Part shown: piece by piece, positions 8,958 to 17,380 of the stretch | Layout of the letters: each line of letters begins with the position of its first letter | Position numbering within the stretch: position 1 is the stretch's first letter | Origin: Mycobacterium kyorinense | GTDB lineage: Bacteria; Actinomycetota; Actinomycetes; Mycobacteriales; Mycobacteriaceae | Length of the DNA stretch: 46,563 bases | NCBI RefSeq assembly: GCF_002101735.1 | Contig: NZ_LQPE01000152.1 | Location: 1 to 46,563, forward strand | Direction: 5' to 3' | Made by a program: the position numbers and the translations under genes | Notes under the pieces: generated by a model | Told to the model about the DNA's origin: nothing | What the model saw: the letters and a program-made list of their open reading frames with translations, nothing else | Database searches by the model: none

Positions 8958-10163
8958 TTATGTGACGGCGCCGGCCGTCTTGAGCTCGATAATGCGGTCC
9001 CAGTCGTACCCGAGTTCGGCCAAGATATCGTCGGTCTGTTCGGCGAACCCGGGCGCCGGGCCTGTTATGGGGGCGGCGACGTCGAATTGCACCGGGTTTG
9101 CGACCAACTCGAGTTCGCCGGCCCGCACCAGGTAGTCGTTGGCCCGGATCTGCGCATCGTTGGCGGCTTGCAGGGTGTCCTGCACTGGCGCCCACGGCCC
9201 GGACAGCGTCGCGAAGCGCTCACTCCATTCGGCGAGCGTGCGGGTGGCCATCACCTTGGACAGGATCTCCACCGCTTCGGCGGTGTTGGCGGCGATCTGC
9301 TCGTCGGTGGCAAACCGCGGGTCGTCGGCGAGTTCGGGCTGGTCGATGTGCCGGCAGACGTCGGCCCAGAACTTGGACGCCTGCATCATCACGAAGGAGA
9401 TGTAGCGGTTGTCCGACGTCGCATACAACCCCACCAGCGGGTTGATCGGCGAACCGTGCACGCCGGGCGGAAACGCCTCCATCCGCTGGCCCAGGTGGAC
9501 AGTCAATGCCACGGTGTGCCCCAGGGACCACAGGCCGCTGCCCAACAGCGAGACGTCGACCACCGACGGCTCGCCGGTGCGTTCGCGCTTGAGCAGTGCG
9601 GCTGCGATGCCGCCGGCGAGGTTGGTCCCCGAAATCGTGTCGCCGTAGGCCGGTCCGGGCGGTCCGATCATGCCGGGCATGTCCGGCGGGGTGATGGTGG
9701 CGGCGGTTCCCGCCCGGCACCAGAAGGCGGTCATGTCGTAGCCGCCCTTTTCGGCTTCGGCCCCGCGCGGCCCCAGCGCACTGCCGCGCGCATAGATGAT
9801 CTTCGGGTTGACCGAGCGGATGTCGTCGACGTCGATGCCGAACTTCTTGCGGTGTCCCGGCAGGAAACTGGTCAAGAAAACATCCGCACGCCGGGCCAAC
9901 TCCAGCAGCACGTCCTTGCCTTCGGGCACCGACATGTCCAGGCCGATGCTGCGCTTGGCGCGGTTGGCGTGCTCGATGTTGGGGTTGGGGTCACCCTCGA
10001 CGCGCAACAGGCCGGTCTGGCGCAGCCCGCGCTGCGGGTCGCCGGTCACCGCATGCTCGACCTTGATCACGTCGGCGCCCCACTCGGCCAGCACCGCGCC
10101 GGCCGACGGGACGAACCCGTACATGGCGACCTCGAGAACGCGGATGCCTTCTAACGGCTTCAT
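8958..10163 (-). CDS. class III (CaiB/BaiF) CoA-transferase
   Basis: 401 residues, the usual length for the family. N-terminal GIRVLEVAMYGFVPSAG and VIKVEH motifs are typical, and the catalytic aspartate is D143 in GGYDMTAFW, which forms the aspartyl-CoA anhydride. It moves CoA between carboxylic acids, so it may be the activating step of this locus, which has no FadD-type ligase in view. An ATGA overlap with the aldehyde dehydrogenase upstream suggests that the acid made by that enzyme is the CoA acceptor (inference). Some family members are racemases; sequence alone does not separate them. Confidence 0.9.
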   Translation of the reverse strand: MKPLEGIRVLEVAMYGFVPSAGAVLAEWGADVIKVEHAVTGDPQRGLRQTGLLRVEGDPNPNIEHANRAKRSIGLDMSVPEGKDVLLELARRADVFLTSFLPGHRKKFGIDVDDIRSVNPKIIYARGSALGPRGAEAEKGGYDMTAFWCRAGTAATITPPDMPGMIGPPGPAYGDTISGTNLAGGIAAALLKRERTGEPSVVDVSLLGSGLWSLGHTVALTVHLGQRMEAFPPGVHGSPINPLVGLYATSDNRYISFVMMQASKFWADVCRHIDQPELADDPRFATDEQIAANTAEAVEILSKVMATRTLAEWSERFATLSGPWAPVQDTLQAANDAQIRANDYLVRAGELELVANPVQFDVAAPITGPAPGFAEQTDDILAELGYDWDRIIELKTAGAVT

Positions 10164-11674
10164 CCCGCCGCCTTCACGGGTACGGCAAATGTCTTGCGCT
10201 CCAGGAACTCCTCCAGCCCGGCCACGCCCATCTCCCGGCCGATGCCGGACTGCTTGAAGCCACCGAACGGGCTGTTGGCGCCGAAGTAGTTGCCGCCGTT
10301 GATGGAGAACGTTCCGGTCCGGATCCGGCGGGCCACCGCCAGCGCGCGGTCCTGGTCGGCGCTGAACACCGCGCCGGACAGGCCGTAGATGGAGTTGTTG
10401 GCGATGCGCACGGCGTCGTCGTCATCGTCGAACCCGATGACCACCAGCACCGGCCCGAAGATTTCCTCTTGGGCAATCTCGCTGTCGGGGTCGACGTTGG
10501 TGAGCAGGGTCGGCGCATAGAAGTAGCCGGGGTCGATTTTCGTGCCGCCGGTGACCAGGGTGGCTCCCGCAGCGATGGCCCGCTGCACCATGCCGTCGAC
10601 CTTGTCGCGCTGGCGTTCGCTGATCAGCGGGCCCATATAGGTTTTCGGGTCGGCCGGGTCACCGTGGCGGACGTTGGCGAAGTTGGCCGCGATCAGTTCG
10701 ACGATTTCGTCGTGGTGCTGCTTGGGCACCAGCAGCCGGGACGTGAGCGCGCAACCCTGTCCGGCGTGGGTGACCATGGAAAAAGCCGCGAACATGCTCG
10801 CGGTGGCGAAGTCGGCGTCGTCGAGGATGATGGCCGCCGACTTGCCGCCCAGCTCGAGGAAGACCCGCTTCACCGTTGCGCTGGCCGCGGCCATGATCTT
10901 GCGGCCGGTGGCGGTGGACCCGGTAAAGGTGATGACGTCGACGTCCGGGCTGGCGGTCAGCGCGGCTCCGACGGCAGGGTCCGACGAGCTCAGCACGTTC
11001 ACCACGCCGGGCGGGATGTCGGTGTGATTGGCGATCACCTCGCCGAGCGCCAGGGTGACCAGCGGGGTGTCCGGCGCGCCCTTGAGCACCACGGTGCAGC
11101 CGGCGGCCAGCGCGGGCGCCAGCTTGGCCAGCGCGAGCTGGTTGGGATAGTTGTAGGCGATGATGGCGCCGACGACTCCGGCGGCTTCCTTTTCCACCCA
11201 GCGGTGATGGCGCATGCCGCGCGATTCGACCTCGCCGATGTCTTCGGTCATCGGGTAGGTCCGCAGCAGATCGGCGTAGTAGCGGACGATCCCGATCGGC
11301 TCGTCCAGTTGCGCACCGTGGGTCAGCGCGCGGGTGGCGCCGACTTCGGCGATCGTCAGCGCCCGCAGTTCTTCGGCCTTGTCGAGCAGTGCCTGGTGCA
11401 ACTGGTCCAGGCAGCGGATCCTCAACTCGACGTCGGTCGACCAGTCGGTGGTGTCGAATGCGCGCCGCGCTGCCGCAATCGCTGCTTGAGCTTCCTCAGC
11501 TCCCGCGTCGGGCGCGTGCCCGAGGACGTCGCCCGTCGCCGGATTGACCGACGGGAAGGTGCGGTCGGCGGTGACGAGGCGACCGTCGATCAGCAGCCGC
11601 CTGTCGCCGGCGGCCTCGCCTCCCCTCGACTCGCCAGCATCCGTGATGGTTGCTGCCGTGTCCTGCGATGGCAT
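10160..11674 (-). CDS. NAD(P)-dependent aldehyde dehydrogenase
   Basis: 504 residues, full ALDH superfamily length. Active-site features: N175 in AYNYPNQ, the cofactor loop FTGSTATG (250-257), general base E274 in LELGGKS and nucleophile C308 in GQGCALTSR. It oxidises an aldehyde to the acid, presumably after alcohol oxidation by the divergent SDRs. First gene of the leftward operon, with a perfect AGGAGG ribosome site (11680-11685) five bases before the ATG. The N-terminal about 25 residues are poorly conserved in character and could be a linker. Confidence 0.93.
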   Translation of the reverse strand: MPSQDTAATITDAGESRGGEAAGDRRLLIDGRLVTADRTFPSVNPATGDVLGHAPDAGAEEAQAAIAAARRAFDTTDWSTDVELRIRCLDQLHQALLDKAEELRALTIAEVGATRALTHGAQLDEPIGIVRYYADLLRTYPMTEDIGEVESRGMRHHRWVEKEAAGVVGAIIAYNYPNQLALAKLAPALAAGCTVVLKGAPDTPLVTLALGEVIANHTDIPPGVVNVLSSSDPAVGAALTASPDVDVITFTGSTATGRKIMAAASATVKRVFLELGGKSAAIILDDADFATASMFAAFSMVTHAGQGCALTSRLLVPKQHHDEIVELIAANFANVRHGDPADPKTYMGPLISERQRDKVDGMVQRAIAAGATLVTGGTKIDPGYFYAPTLLTNVDPDSEIAQEEIFGPVLVVIGFDDDDDAVRIANNSIYGLSGAVFSADQDRALAVARRIRTGTFSINGGNYFGANSPFGGFKQSGIGREMGVAGLEEFLERKTFAVPVKAAG

Positions 11675-11679
11675 TCAGG

Positions 11680-11709
11680 CCTCCTAGACACATGGGTAAT
11701 TTCATTCTC
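11680..11709 (-). promoter_or_regulatory. putative promoter and operator of the ALDH-mce operon
   Basis: Reading leftwards, GAGAAT at 11709-11704 could serve as a -10 element, followed by AGGAGG at 11685-11680 just before the aldehyde dehydrogenase ATG. Bases 11695-11709 (GGTAATTTCATTCTC on +) match 11 of 15 positions of the palindrome at the fadE promoter (17366-17380). Seen: the bases. Inferred: promoter function and regulator binding. Confidence 0.4.
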
Positions 11710-11862
11710 ATCCCCGGCGAATCATACATTCAGCGTTCGAGAATTCAACAAAACGGGAGAAACGAGACTGCCGTACTCGGCGAGCGGGCACCCACCCCGA
11801 TTCCGCGACGTCTGCGCAGGCAGACCAGGGTTTCCGTCGAACCTTGCGACACCGCGCGACGT

Positions 11863-11877
11863 GAGAGTAGGGTTCTC
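11863..11877. promoter_or_regulatory. putative operator upstream of the SDR-P450 operon
   Basis: GAGAGTAGGGTTCTC matches 12 of 15 positions of GAGAATAGCATTCTC at 17366-17380 and keeps the GAGA...TCTC ends. It lies about 20-35 bases before the likely translation starts of the rightward operon, next to a CATATT element (11878-11883) that could be a -10. Function is inferred from repetition of the motif at other promoters of the locus. Confidence 0.4.
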
Positions 11878-11899
11878 ATATTCGGAAGGGAGATTCTTT

Positions 11900-11935
11900 G
11901 TGACCGAGACGGCCCGTGGCAGGGTCTGGACATGA
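11900..11935 (+). CDS. possible 11-codon leader peptide before the SDR gene
   Basis: GTG at 11900 has a good purine-rich ribosome site (GGAAGGGA, 11884-11891) and encodes VTETARGRVWT before TGA. That stop overlaps the ATG of the SDR (ATGA at 11932), the same coupling used by the real genes here. It may be a small coupled leader, or a remnant of an earlier N-terminus separated by a frameshift. No function can be assigned; composition does not suggest a classical attenuator. Confidence 0.3.
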   Translation: MTETARGRVWT

Positions 11936-12633
11936 GGACCGCCGTCGTCACTGGTGGCGGATCGGGCATCGGCCTGGCCATCGCGCAGCGGCTGCGCAAG
12001 GACGGCCTGCAGGTCGCCACGATCGATCTCAAACCGTCGGACACCGAGCTCGCGTTCACCGCGGACGTCACCGACCGTTCGCAGATCGACGCCGCGCTCT
12101 CGGCGATCCGCGAGCAACTCGGCCCGGTGACCGTTCTGGTCAACGCCGCGGGCCTCGACGGGTTCAAGCGGTTCACCCACATCAGGTTCGAGGACTGGCA
12201 GCGGATTATCGACGTCAACCTCAACGGCGTGTTCCACATGATCCAGGCGGTGCTGCCCGACATGCTGGAGGCCGGCTGGGGCCGAATCGTCAACATCTCG
12301 TCGTCGAGCACGCACTCCGGCACCCCACACATGGCCCACTACGTGGCTGCCAAGTCCGCGGTGAACGGGCTGACCAAGTCGCTGGCGCTGGAGTACGGGC
12401 CTAACGGCATCACGGTCAACGCGGTGCCACCGGGCTTCATCGACACCCCGATGTTGCGCAAGGCCGAGGAGCAAGGCTTCCTCGGCGACATCGAGAAGAA
12501 CATCGCCGCCACACCGGTGCGCCGGATGGGCAAGCCGGAGGACATCGCCGCGGCGTGCGCTTTTCTGGTGTCCGAGGAGGCCGGCTACATCACCGGACAG
12601 ATCTTGGGCGTCAACGGCGGTCGAAACACATAA
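11932..12633 (+). CDS. short-chain dehydrogenase/reductase (classical SDR)
   Basis: 233 residues. Cofactor motif TGGGSGIG (7-14), NAAG (71-74), the serine cluster NISSSS and catalytic Y137/K141 in YVAAK. It ends with the ITGQILGVNGG stretch usual for FabG-like SDRs. It probably oxidises a hydroxyl or reduces a keto group on the imported compound. The frame is open upstream to 11650, but ATG 11932 starts just before the first beta strand and fits the family. First sizeable gene of the rightward operon; 19 bases separate it from the next SDR. Confidence 0.92.
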   Translation: MRTAVVTGGGSGIGLAIAQRLRKDGLQVATIDLKPSDTELAFTADVTDRSQIDAALSAIREQLGPVTVLVNAAGLDGFKRFTHIRFEDWQRIIDVNLNGVFHMIQAVLPDMLEAGWGRIVNISSSSTHSGTPHMAHYVAAKSAVNGLTKSLALEYGPNGITVNAVPPGFIDTPMLRKAEEQGFLGDIEKNIAATPVRRMGKPEDIAAACAFLVSEEAGYITGQILGVNGGRNT

Positions 12634-12652
12634 GTATCGAAAGGAAAAACTT

Positions 12653-13513
12653 GTGGGACGTGTTGAGGGCAAAGTCGCATTCGTCACCGGCGCGGCGCGC
12701 GGTCAGGGCCGCAGCCACGCGGTGCGGTTGGCCGAAGAGGGCGCCGACATCATCGCGGTCGACGTCTGTCACGACATCGAGACCATCGGCTATCCGATGG
12801 CCAGCCCGGAAGACCTCGACGAGACCGCCCGGCTGATCGAGAAAACCGGCCAACGCGTGGTGATCGCGCAGGCCGACGTCCGCGAAGCCGCGCAACTGCG
12901 CACCGCATTGGACAACGGCCTGGCCGAGTTCGGCAAGCTCGACATCGTCGTGGCGCAGGCCGGCGTCGCGGGCATGAAGGGCCAACCGCCGCTGCAGGCC
13001 TGGTGCGACGTGATCAACACCAACCTGGTCGGCACCATCAACGCGATCCAGGTGGCGCTGCCGCACCTGCGCGAGGGCGCGTCGATCATCGCCACCGGCT
13101 CCACGGCGGCGCTGATGGACACCGCCAAGAAGGACAACCCGGGCGCCGACCCCGGCGGCATGGCCTACGTGCACTCGAAGCGGGCGATAGCGACCTATGT
13201 GCACGACCTGGCGACCGAGCTTGCGCCGCTTGGGATTCGGGCCAATGTCATCCACCCGACCAACACCAACACCCCGATGCTGCAGAGCGAGCCGATGTAC
13301 CGCTCGTTCCGGCCAGACCTGGAGAACCCGACCCGCGCCGACGCCGAGCCGGTTTTCGGTGTGCAGCAGGCGATGCGGATTCCGTTCATCGAACCCGAAG
13401 ACATCAGCAACGCGGTGCTGTGGCTGGCCTCCGACGAAGCGCGGTATGTCACCGGCGTGCAGCTGCGGGTGGATGCCGGCGGCTACCTGAAGTGGTACGA
13501 CTTCAGCAAGTAA
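12653..13513 (+). CDS. mycofactocin-coupled SDR family oxidoreductase
   Basis: 286 residues starting at GTG with AAGGAA (12641-12646) as ribosome site. SDR motifs: TGAARGQGR (12-20), S150, Y172 and K176. The segment DIETIGYPMASPEDLDETAR (about 41-60) is the insertion that marks mycofactocin-coupled SDRs, which hold a non-exchangeable NAD and pass electrons to the redox peptide mycofactocin. The end, YLKWYDFSK, is also typical. Known for the family: oxidation of alcohols in mycofactocin-producing actinobacteria. No mycofactocin biosynthesis gene lies in the window. Confidence 0.9.
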   Translation: MGRVEGKVAFVTGAARGQGRSHAVRLAEEGADIIAVDVCHDIETIGYPMASPEDLDETARLIEKTGQRVVIAQADVREAAQLRTALDNGLAEFGKLDIVVAQAGVAGMKGQPPLQAWCDVINTNLVGTINAIQVALPHLREGASIIATGSTAALMDTAKKDNPGADPGGMAYVHSKRAIATYVHDLATELAPLGIRANVIHPTNTNTPMLQSEPMYRSFRPDLENPTRADAEPVFGVQQAMRIPFIEPEDISNAVLWLASDEARYVTGVQLRVDAGGYLKWYDFSK

Positions 13514-13523
13514 GGGGAAGACG

Positions 13524-13781
13524 ATGAAGGTCTGGGTGGACCCGGAACGCTGTCAGGGCCACACACTGTGCGCCATGATCGCCCCGGATTCCTTTGAGCT
13601 CGACGACATCGAAGGGCACTCCTCGGCGGTCACCGAAGACGTTGCGCCCGACCAGGAGTCGAAGGTGCGCGAAGCCGCGCAGTCGTGCCCGGAGCAGGCC
13701 ATCTTTGTCCGTGACGATCGCCAGCGCGACGAAGTCGGGCGCAGCGGGTCGTCACCAAAGCACACGGAGACCACATCTTGA
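13524..13781 (+). CDS. 3Fe-4S ferredoxin, CXXHXXC type
   Basis: 85 residues. Cysteines C10 and C16 flank H13 (CQGHTLC) and C55 lies in SCPEQAI, the pattern CXX(X)XXC...CP of mycobacterial 3Fe-4S ferredoxins in which one position of a 4Fe-4S motif is not cysteine. It is an electron donor for cytochromes P450; the P450 gene begins inside its stop codon (TTGA, 13778-13781). The C-terminal about 20 residues are a polar tail beyond the fold. Confidence 0.92.
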   Translation: MKVWVDPERCQGHTLCAMIAPDSFELDDIEGHSSAVTEDVAPDQESKVREAAQSCPEQAIFVRDDRQRDEVGRSGSSPKHTETTS

Positions 13782-15139
13782 GCGTCGACGACGTCGTCAC
13801 CGACAGCGACCGCAAGAAGAACCGGTATCACTTCGACCGGCACACGCCCGAATACCGGCTGCAGTTCGAGAAGATCACCGAGGAGATGCACGCCAAGTGT
13901 CCGGTGGCCTGGACCGAGACGTACGGCGGGCATTGGGTTGCCGCCGGCAGTCAGGCGGTGTTCGAGCTGGCCCGCTGCCCCGCCGTCTCCAACGATCACG
14001 ATGTCAACGGCGAACGCCGTGGCTACCAAGGCATTTCGATTCCGGTGGCCAAACGCGCCAGCGGCGTTCGCGGGGGCATCCTGGAGATGGACGAGCCGGA
14101 GCACCGCATCTACCGCAACGTGCTGAACCCGTACCTGTCGCCGGCGGCGGTCAAGCGATGGGTGCCGTTCATCGACGAGGTGGTCCGGGCGTGTCTGGAC
14201 GAGAAGATCGAGGGCGGCCACATCGACTTCGTCGACGATCTGGCCAACGTCGTGCCGGCGGTGCTGACCTTGGCGATGCTGGGCATCCCGCTGAAGAAGT
14301 GGTCGATCTACAGCGAACCGGTCCACGCCTCGGTGTACACCCCCGAACACTCGCCCGAGATGGAACGGGTGGTCGAGATGCACCGGCAGATGGGGCTGGA
14401 TCTGCTCAACAACATGCTGGAGATCCGCGAGAATCCGCGGCCGGGCATCGTGAATGGGTTGCTGCAGATGCGGATCGACGGTGAGCCGGCCCCTGACATC
14501 GAGATCCTGGGCAACCTCGGGCTGGTCATCGGCGGTGGGTTCGACACCACCACCGCGCTGACCGCACATGCGATGGAGTGGCTGTCCGAGCATCCCGAGC
14601 AGCGCGAGCGGCTCAGCCGCGAGCGCGCTACCCTGCTCGACCCGGCTACCGAGGAGTTCCTGCGCTACTTCACCCCGGCACCCGGCGACGGCCGCACCTT
14701 CTCCGACGACGTGGAAGTCGAGGGCACCCAGTTCAAAGAGGGTGAGCGGCTGTGGATCTCGTGGGCGATGGCCAACCGCGACCCGTCGGTGTTCCCGGAG
14801 CCCAACGAGATCGTGATGGACCGTAAAGGCAACCGGCACTTCAGCTTCGGCATCGGCGTGCACCGCTGCATCGGCTCCAACGTGGCACGCACCGTGTTCA
14901 AGTCGATGCTGACCGCGGTGCTCGACCGGATGCCCGACTACCAGTGCGACCCCGAAGGCACCGTGCACTACGAGACCATCGGCGTCATCCAGGGCATGCG
15001 AAAGTTGCCGGCCACCTTCACTCCTGGCCGCCGGCTGGGCGCCGGCCTGGACGAGACGCTGGACAAGCTGCAGCGGATCTGCGACGAGCAAGAACTCGCG
15101 CGGCCGATCACCGAACGGAAGGAAGCCGCCGTGATCTAG
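13778..15139 (+). CDS. cytochrome P450
   Basis: 453 residues from a TTG start that overlaps the ferredoxin stop. I-helix GGGFDTTT (252-259) with the acid-alcohol pair, ExxR at E293-R296 and heme loop FSFGIGVHRCIG with ligand C364. About 50 residues longer than many soluble bacterial P450s because of N- and C-terminal extensions (about 30 residues follow the usual end). Likely substrate: the hydrophobic compound handled by this locus (inference). It receives electrons from the coupled ferredoxin. The CYP family number cannot be assigned by eye. Confidence 0.93.
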   Translation: MSVDDVVTDSDRKKNRYHFDRHTPEYRLQFEKITEEMHAKCPVAWTETYGGHWVAAGSQAVFELARCPAVSNDHDVNGERRGYQGISIPVAKRASGVRGGILEMDEPEHRIYRNVLNPYLSPAAVKRWVPFIDEVVRACLDEKIEGGHIDFVDDLANVVPAVLTLAMLGIPLKKWSIYSEPVHASVYTPEHSPEMERVVEMHRQMGLDLLNNMLEIRENPRPGIVNGLLQMRIDGEPAPDIEILGNLGLVIGGGFDTTTALTAHAMEWLSEHPEQRERLSRERATLLDPATEEFLRYFTPAPGDGRTFSDDVEVEGTQFKEGERLWISWAMANRDPSVFPEPNEIVMDRKGNRHFSFGIGVHRCIGSNVARTVFKSMLTAVLDRMPDYQCDPEGTVHYETIGVIQGMRKLPATFTPGRRLGAGLDETLDKLQRICDEQELARPITERKEAAVI

Positions 15140-15141
15140 GC

Positions 15142-15199
15142 CGAGCAGACGCAGAATCGCCCAAACCAGCGTCGTTTTGGGCGATTCTGCGTCTGCTCG
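15142..15199. terminator. bidirectional hairpin terminator between convergent operons
   Basis: A perfect 24-bp inverted repeat (15142-15165 against 15176-15199) with a 10-base loop, starting CGAGCAGACGCAGAATCGCC. It begins 3 bases after the P450 stop and ends 3 bases before the fadE stop. The arm sequence resembles a short hairpin element that recurs between convergent genes in mycobacteria (recollection, not checked). The right arm is preceded by TTTT but there is no long U tract. Confidence 0.8.
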
Positions 15200-15202
15200 C
15201 GC

Positions 15203-16378
15203 TCAGCCGTGCGGCAGGCCAAGGACCCGCTGGGCGATGATGTTGCGCTGGATCTCCGATGTGCCGCCGGCGATGGTGCCGGAGAAGCTGCGGGCGTAGC
15301 GCTCGAACCAGCTGGCGAAGTAGTGGTCGAGGTTCATCGGCGCATACGGTCCCGTGAGCGCGGGGTGGACGAGTCCGTCGGCGCCCGCCGCCGACAATGC
15401 ATGCTCGGACGCCTTCAGCTCAGCCTCCGAGCCGAGCAGCTTGAGCACGGACACGGCCGCCACGTCCTGTTCACCGCGGGCGGCGCGAGCCAGCGCGGCC
15501 GACCCGAGTAGCCGCAGCGCCTGGTGGTCCATCACCAAGGTGGCGTACTGGTCGCGCTCCAGCTCGGTTCGCGGATGGAAGTCGCTGATCAGGTTGTCCA
15601 GCCGGTCGGCGAAACCCAACCACATCATGGTGCGCTCGTGCCCGAGCGACCCGTTGGCCACCCGCCAGCCCTGGTTCAGCGGCCCGACCAAGTTCTCGGC
15701 CGGCACGCGGGCATCGGTGAAGAACACCTCGTTGAAATCCAGGTCGTCGATCGAGCAGATCGACGGGAACGGCCGGCGCACCACCCCAGGCGTATCGGTA
15801 GGAATCAGTAATGCGCTGATGCCCTTGTGTTTTGGCGCGCCGGGGTCGGTGCGCACGAACGTCAACAACACGTCGGCGTCGTGCGCGCCCGACGTCCACA
15901 CTTTCTGCCCGTTGACGACGAACTCGTCGCCGTCACGCACCGCCCTGGTGCGCAGCGACGCCAGATCCGAGCCGGCGCTGGGCTCGCTCATGCCCAGCGA
16001 CGCGGTGATCTCGGCCCGCAGGATCGGCACCGCCCAGCGCTGCTTCTGCTCGTCGCTGCCGAACGAGAGCAGCGACGCCGCAACGATATTCACGCCCTGC
16101 GGGTTGAAGCTGTGGTAGATCCGTCGCCGGCACAGCTCCTCGAGGTGGACGAACTGCTGCAACACCGTGGCGTTGCGCCCGCCGAATTCCGGTGGCTGGC
16201 CGGGCAATAACCACCCGTTGTCGAACAGCAGCCGCTGCCAACGGCGCGCCCACGCCGGCATGTGCGACACCGAGCGCGGCCGCTCCAGCGTCTCGGCTTC
16301 GTCGGGCAGGTTCTCGTCGAGGAACGCGGCGAACTCGGCGCGAAAGGCCTCGACGTCCGGATCAAAGGTGAGTTGCAC
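15203..16378 (-). CDS. acyl-CoA dehydrogenase, FAD-binding-signature subunit (FadE)
   Basis: 391 residues. Typical blocks: MSEPSAGSDLASL (about 144-156), VNGQKVWTSGA and the C-terminal FAD-binding signature GGTSEIQRNIIAQRVLGLP. It desaturates an acyl-CoA at C2-C3. Mycobacterial steroid FadEs work as alpha2beta2 heterotetramers of two adjacent half-related genes; here the partner lies upstream with a 17-base overlap. It converges on the P450 gene and shares the hairpin at 15142-15199. Confidence 0.93.
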   Translation of the reverse strand: MQLTFDPDVEAFRAEFAAFLDENLPDEAETLERPRSVSHMPAWARRWQRLLFDNGWLLPGQPPEFGGRNATVLQQFVHLEELCRRRIYHSFNPQGVNIVAASLLSFGSDEQKQRWAVPILRAEITASLGMSEPSAGSDLASLRTRAVRDGDEFVVNGQKVWTSGAHDADVLLTFVRTDPGAPKHKGISALLIPTDTPGVVRRPFPSICSIDDLDFNEVFFTDARVPAENLVGPLNQGWRVANGSLGHERTMMWLGFADRLDNLISDFHPRTELERDQYATLVMDHQALRLLGSAALARAARGEQDVAAVSVLKLLGSEAELKASEHALSAAGADGLVHPALTGPYAPMNLDHYFASWFERYARSFSGTIAGGTSEIQRNIIAQRVLGLPHG

Positions 16379-17360
16379 GGTATTCCTTGGCGATCATGGC
16401 CCGGTGCTCCGCGGCGCCGCCGAGCATCAGCTCGCCGGCCTTGGCCCGCTTGAGCGCGAATTGCAAATCGTTCTCCCACGTGAAGCCCATCGCGCCGTGC
16501 AGCTGCAGGCCGTGGCGAAACACCAGCGACTGGCATTCGCCGGCGGCTGCCTTGGCCATCGCCGCCGCCAGCCGCCGCCGGGGATCGTCTTCGGCGATCG
16601 TCAGCGCGGCGAAGTACGCCAGGGCGCGGGCCCGCTGCACCGCCACGTACATGTCGACGGCCTTGTGCTGGACCGCCTGGAACGAACCGATCGGAACGCC
16701 GAATTGCTGGCGACTGCTTACGTGTTCGAGAACCAGGTCGAGAATGCGTTGGCAGGCGCCGACCATCGTCATTGCCATGCCGGTCAGCGCGACGTGGCGT
16801 GCGCGCTCGGTGTCGGCGTCGAACCGGGCGGTGTCGGGCACCCGAACCCCGGCGAAGGTCACGTCGGCGACATGCAACACCGGATCGAATACCGATGCGC
16901 GACGGGCGGATACCTGGTCGGCACCGACGACGAACACGGCCGCGTCGGTGACCACAGCCAGCCGATCGGCGCGGTCGCCGTCCAGGACATGGCGCGCGGT
17001 GCCGTCGAGCACCCAGCCGTCGCCGTCGCGGTGTGCCGAGACGCCACTGTAGACGGCGGTGCCGGATCCGTGCGGGTCGAACCGATCACCGACCAGCGGC
17101 GCGAATTGGGTCATCGTTGCCAGGTAGGGGGTCGGGTCTGTGGCGCGGCCCAATTCCTCGGTCACGATGGCCAACTCCACCGCGCTGGCAGGGTCGTTCA
17201 GCTCGGTCCAGCCGAGGTCGACGTACACCTTCCACACCGGGGTGGGGTCGGCGCCGTCCTCGGCGACACTGCGCACCAGCGCCGGCGGGCATTGCTTGGC
17301 GACGACATCGCGCACGGTTTCCTGCCACAGCCGCTGATCGGCGTCGAACTCAAGAAGCAT
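16362..17360 (-). CDS. acyl-CoA dehydrogenase-like partner subunit (FadE)
   Basis: 332 residues, shorter than a self-sufficient FadE, with the C-terminal SRQQFGVPIGSFQAVQHKAVDMYV block but without the SEIQRNIIAQRVLG ending. It fits the second subunit of a ChsE-like heterotetramer, made together with the 391-residue subunit. The ATG at 17360 is preceded at once by GGAAG with no spacing for a ribosome site, while a TATTCT element lies seven bases upstream, so translation may be leaderless. Confidence 0.9.
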   Translation of the reverse strand: MLLEFDADQRLWQETVRDVVAKQCPPALVRSVAEDGADPTPVWKVYVDLGWTELNDPASAVELAIVTEELGRATDPTPYLATMTQFAPLVGDRFDPHGSGTAVYSGVSAHRDGDGWVLDGTARHVLDGDRADRLAVVTDAAVFVVGADQVSARRASVFDPVLHVADVTFAGVRVPDTARFDADTERARHVALTGMAMTMVGACQRILDLVLEHVSSRQQFGVPIGSFQAVQHKAVDMYVAVQRARALAYFAALTIAEDDPRRRLAAAMAKAAAGECQSLVFRHGLQLHGAMGFTWENDLQFALKRAKAGELMLGGAAEHRAMIAKEYRATHL

Positions 17361-17365
17361 CTTCC

Positions 17366-17380
17366 GAGAATAGCATTCTC
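17366..17380 (-). promoter_or_regulatory. palindromic operator over the -10 of the fadE pair
   Basis: GAGAATAGCATTCTC has perfect 6-base arms around a 3-base centre. Read leftwards it contains TATTCT (17372-17367), a good mycobacterial -10, placing transcription start at or next to the fadE ATG at 17360. A protein bound here would block the promoter directly. TetR-type regulators bind such sites, but none is encoded nearby. Confidence 0.6.

Noticed and set aside
13553..15091. 512-codon open frame antisense to the first P450
   Set aside because: The sense strand has complete P450 motifs; the antisense product is His/Asp/Val-rich shadow sequence.
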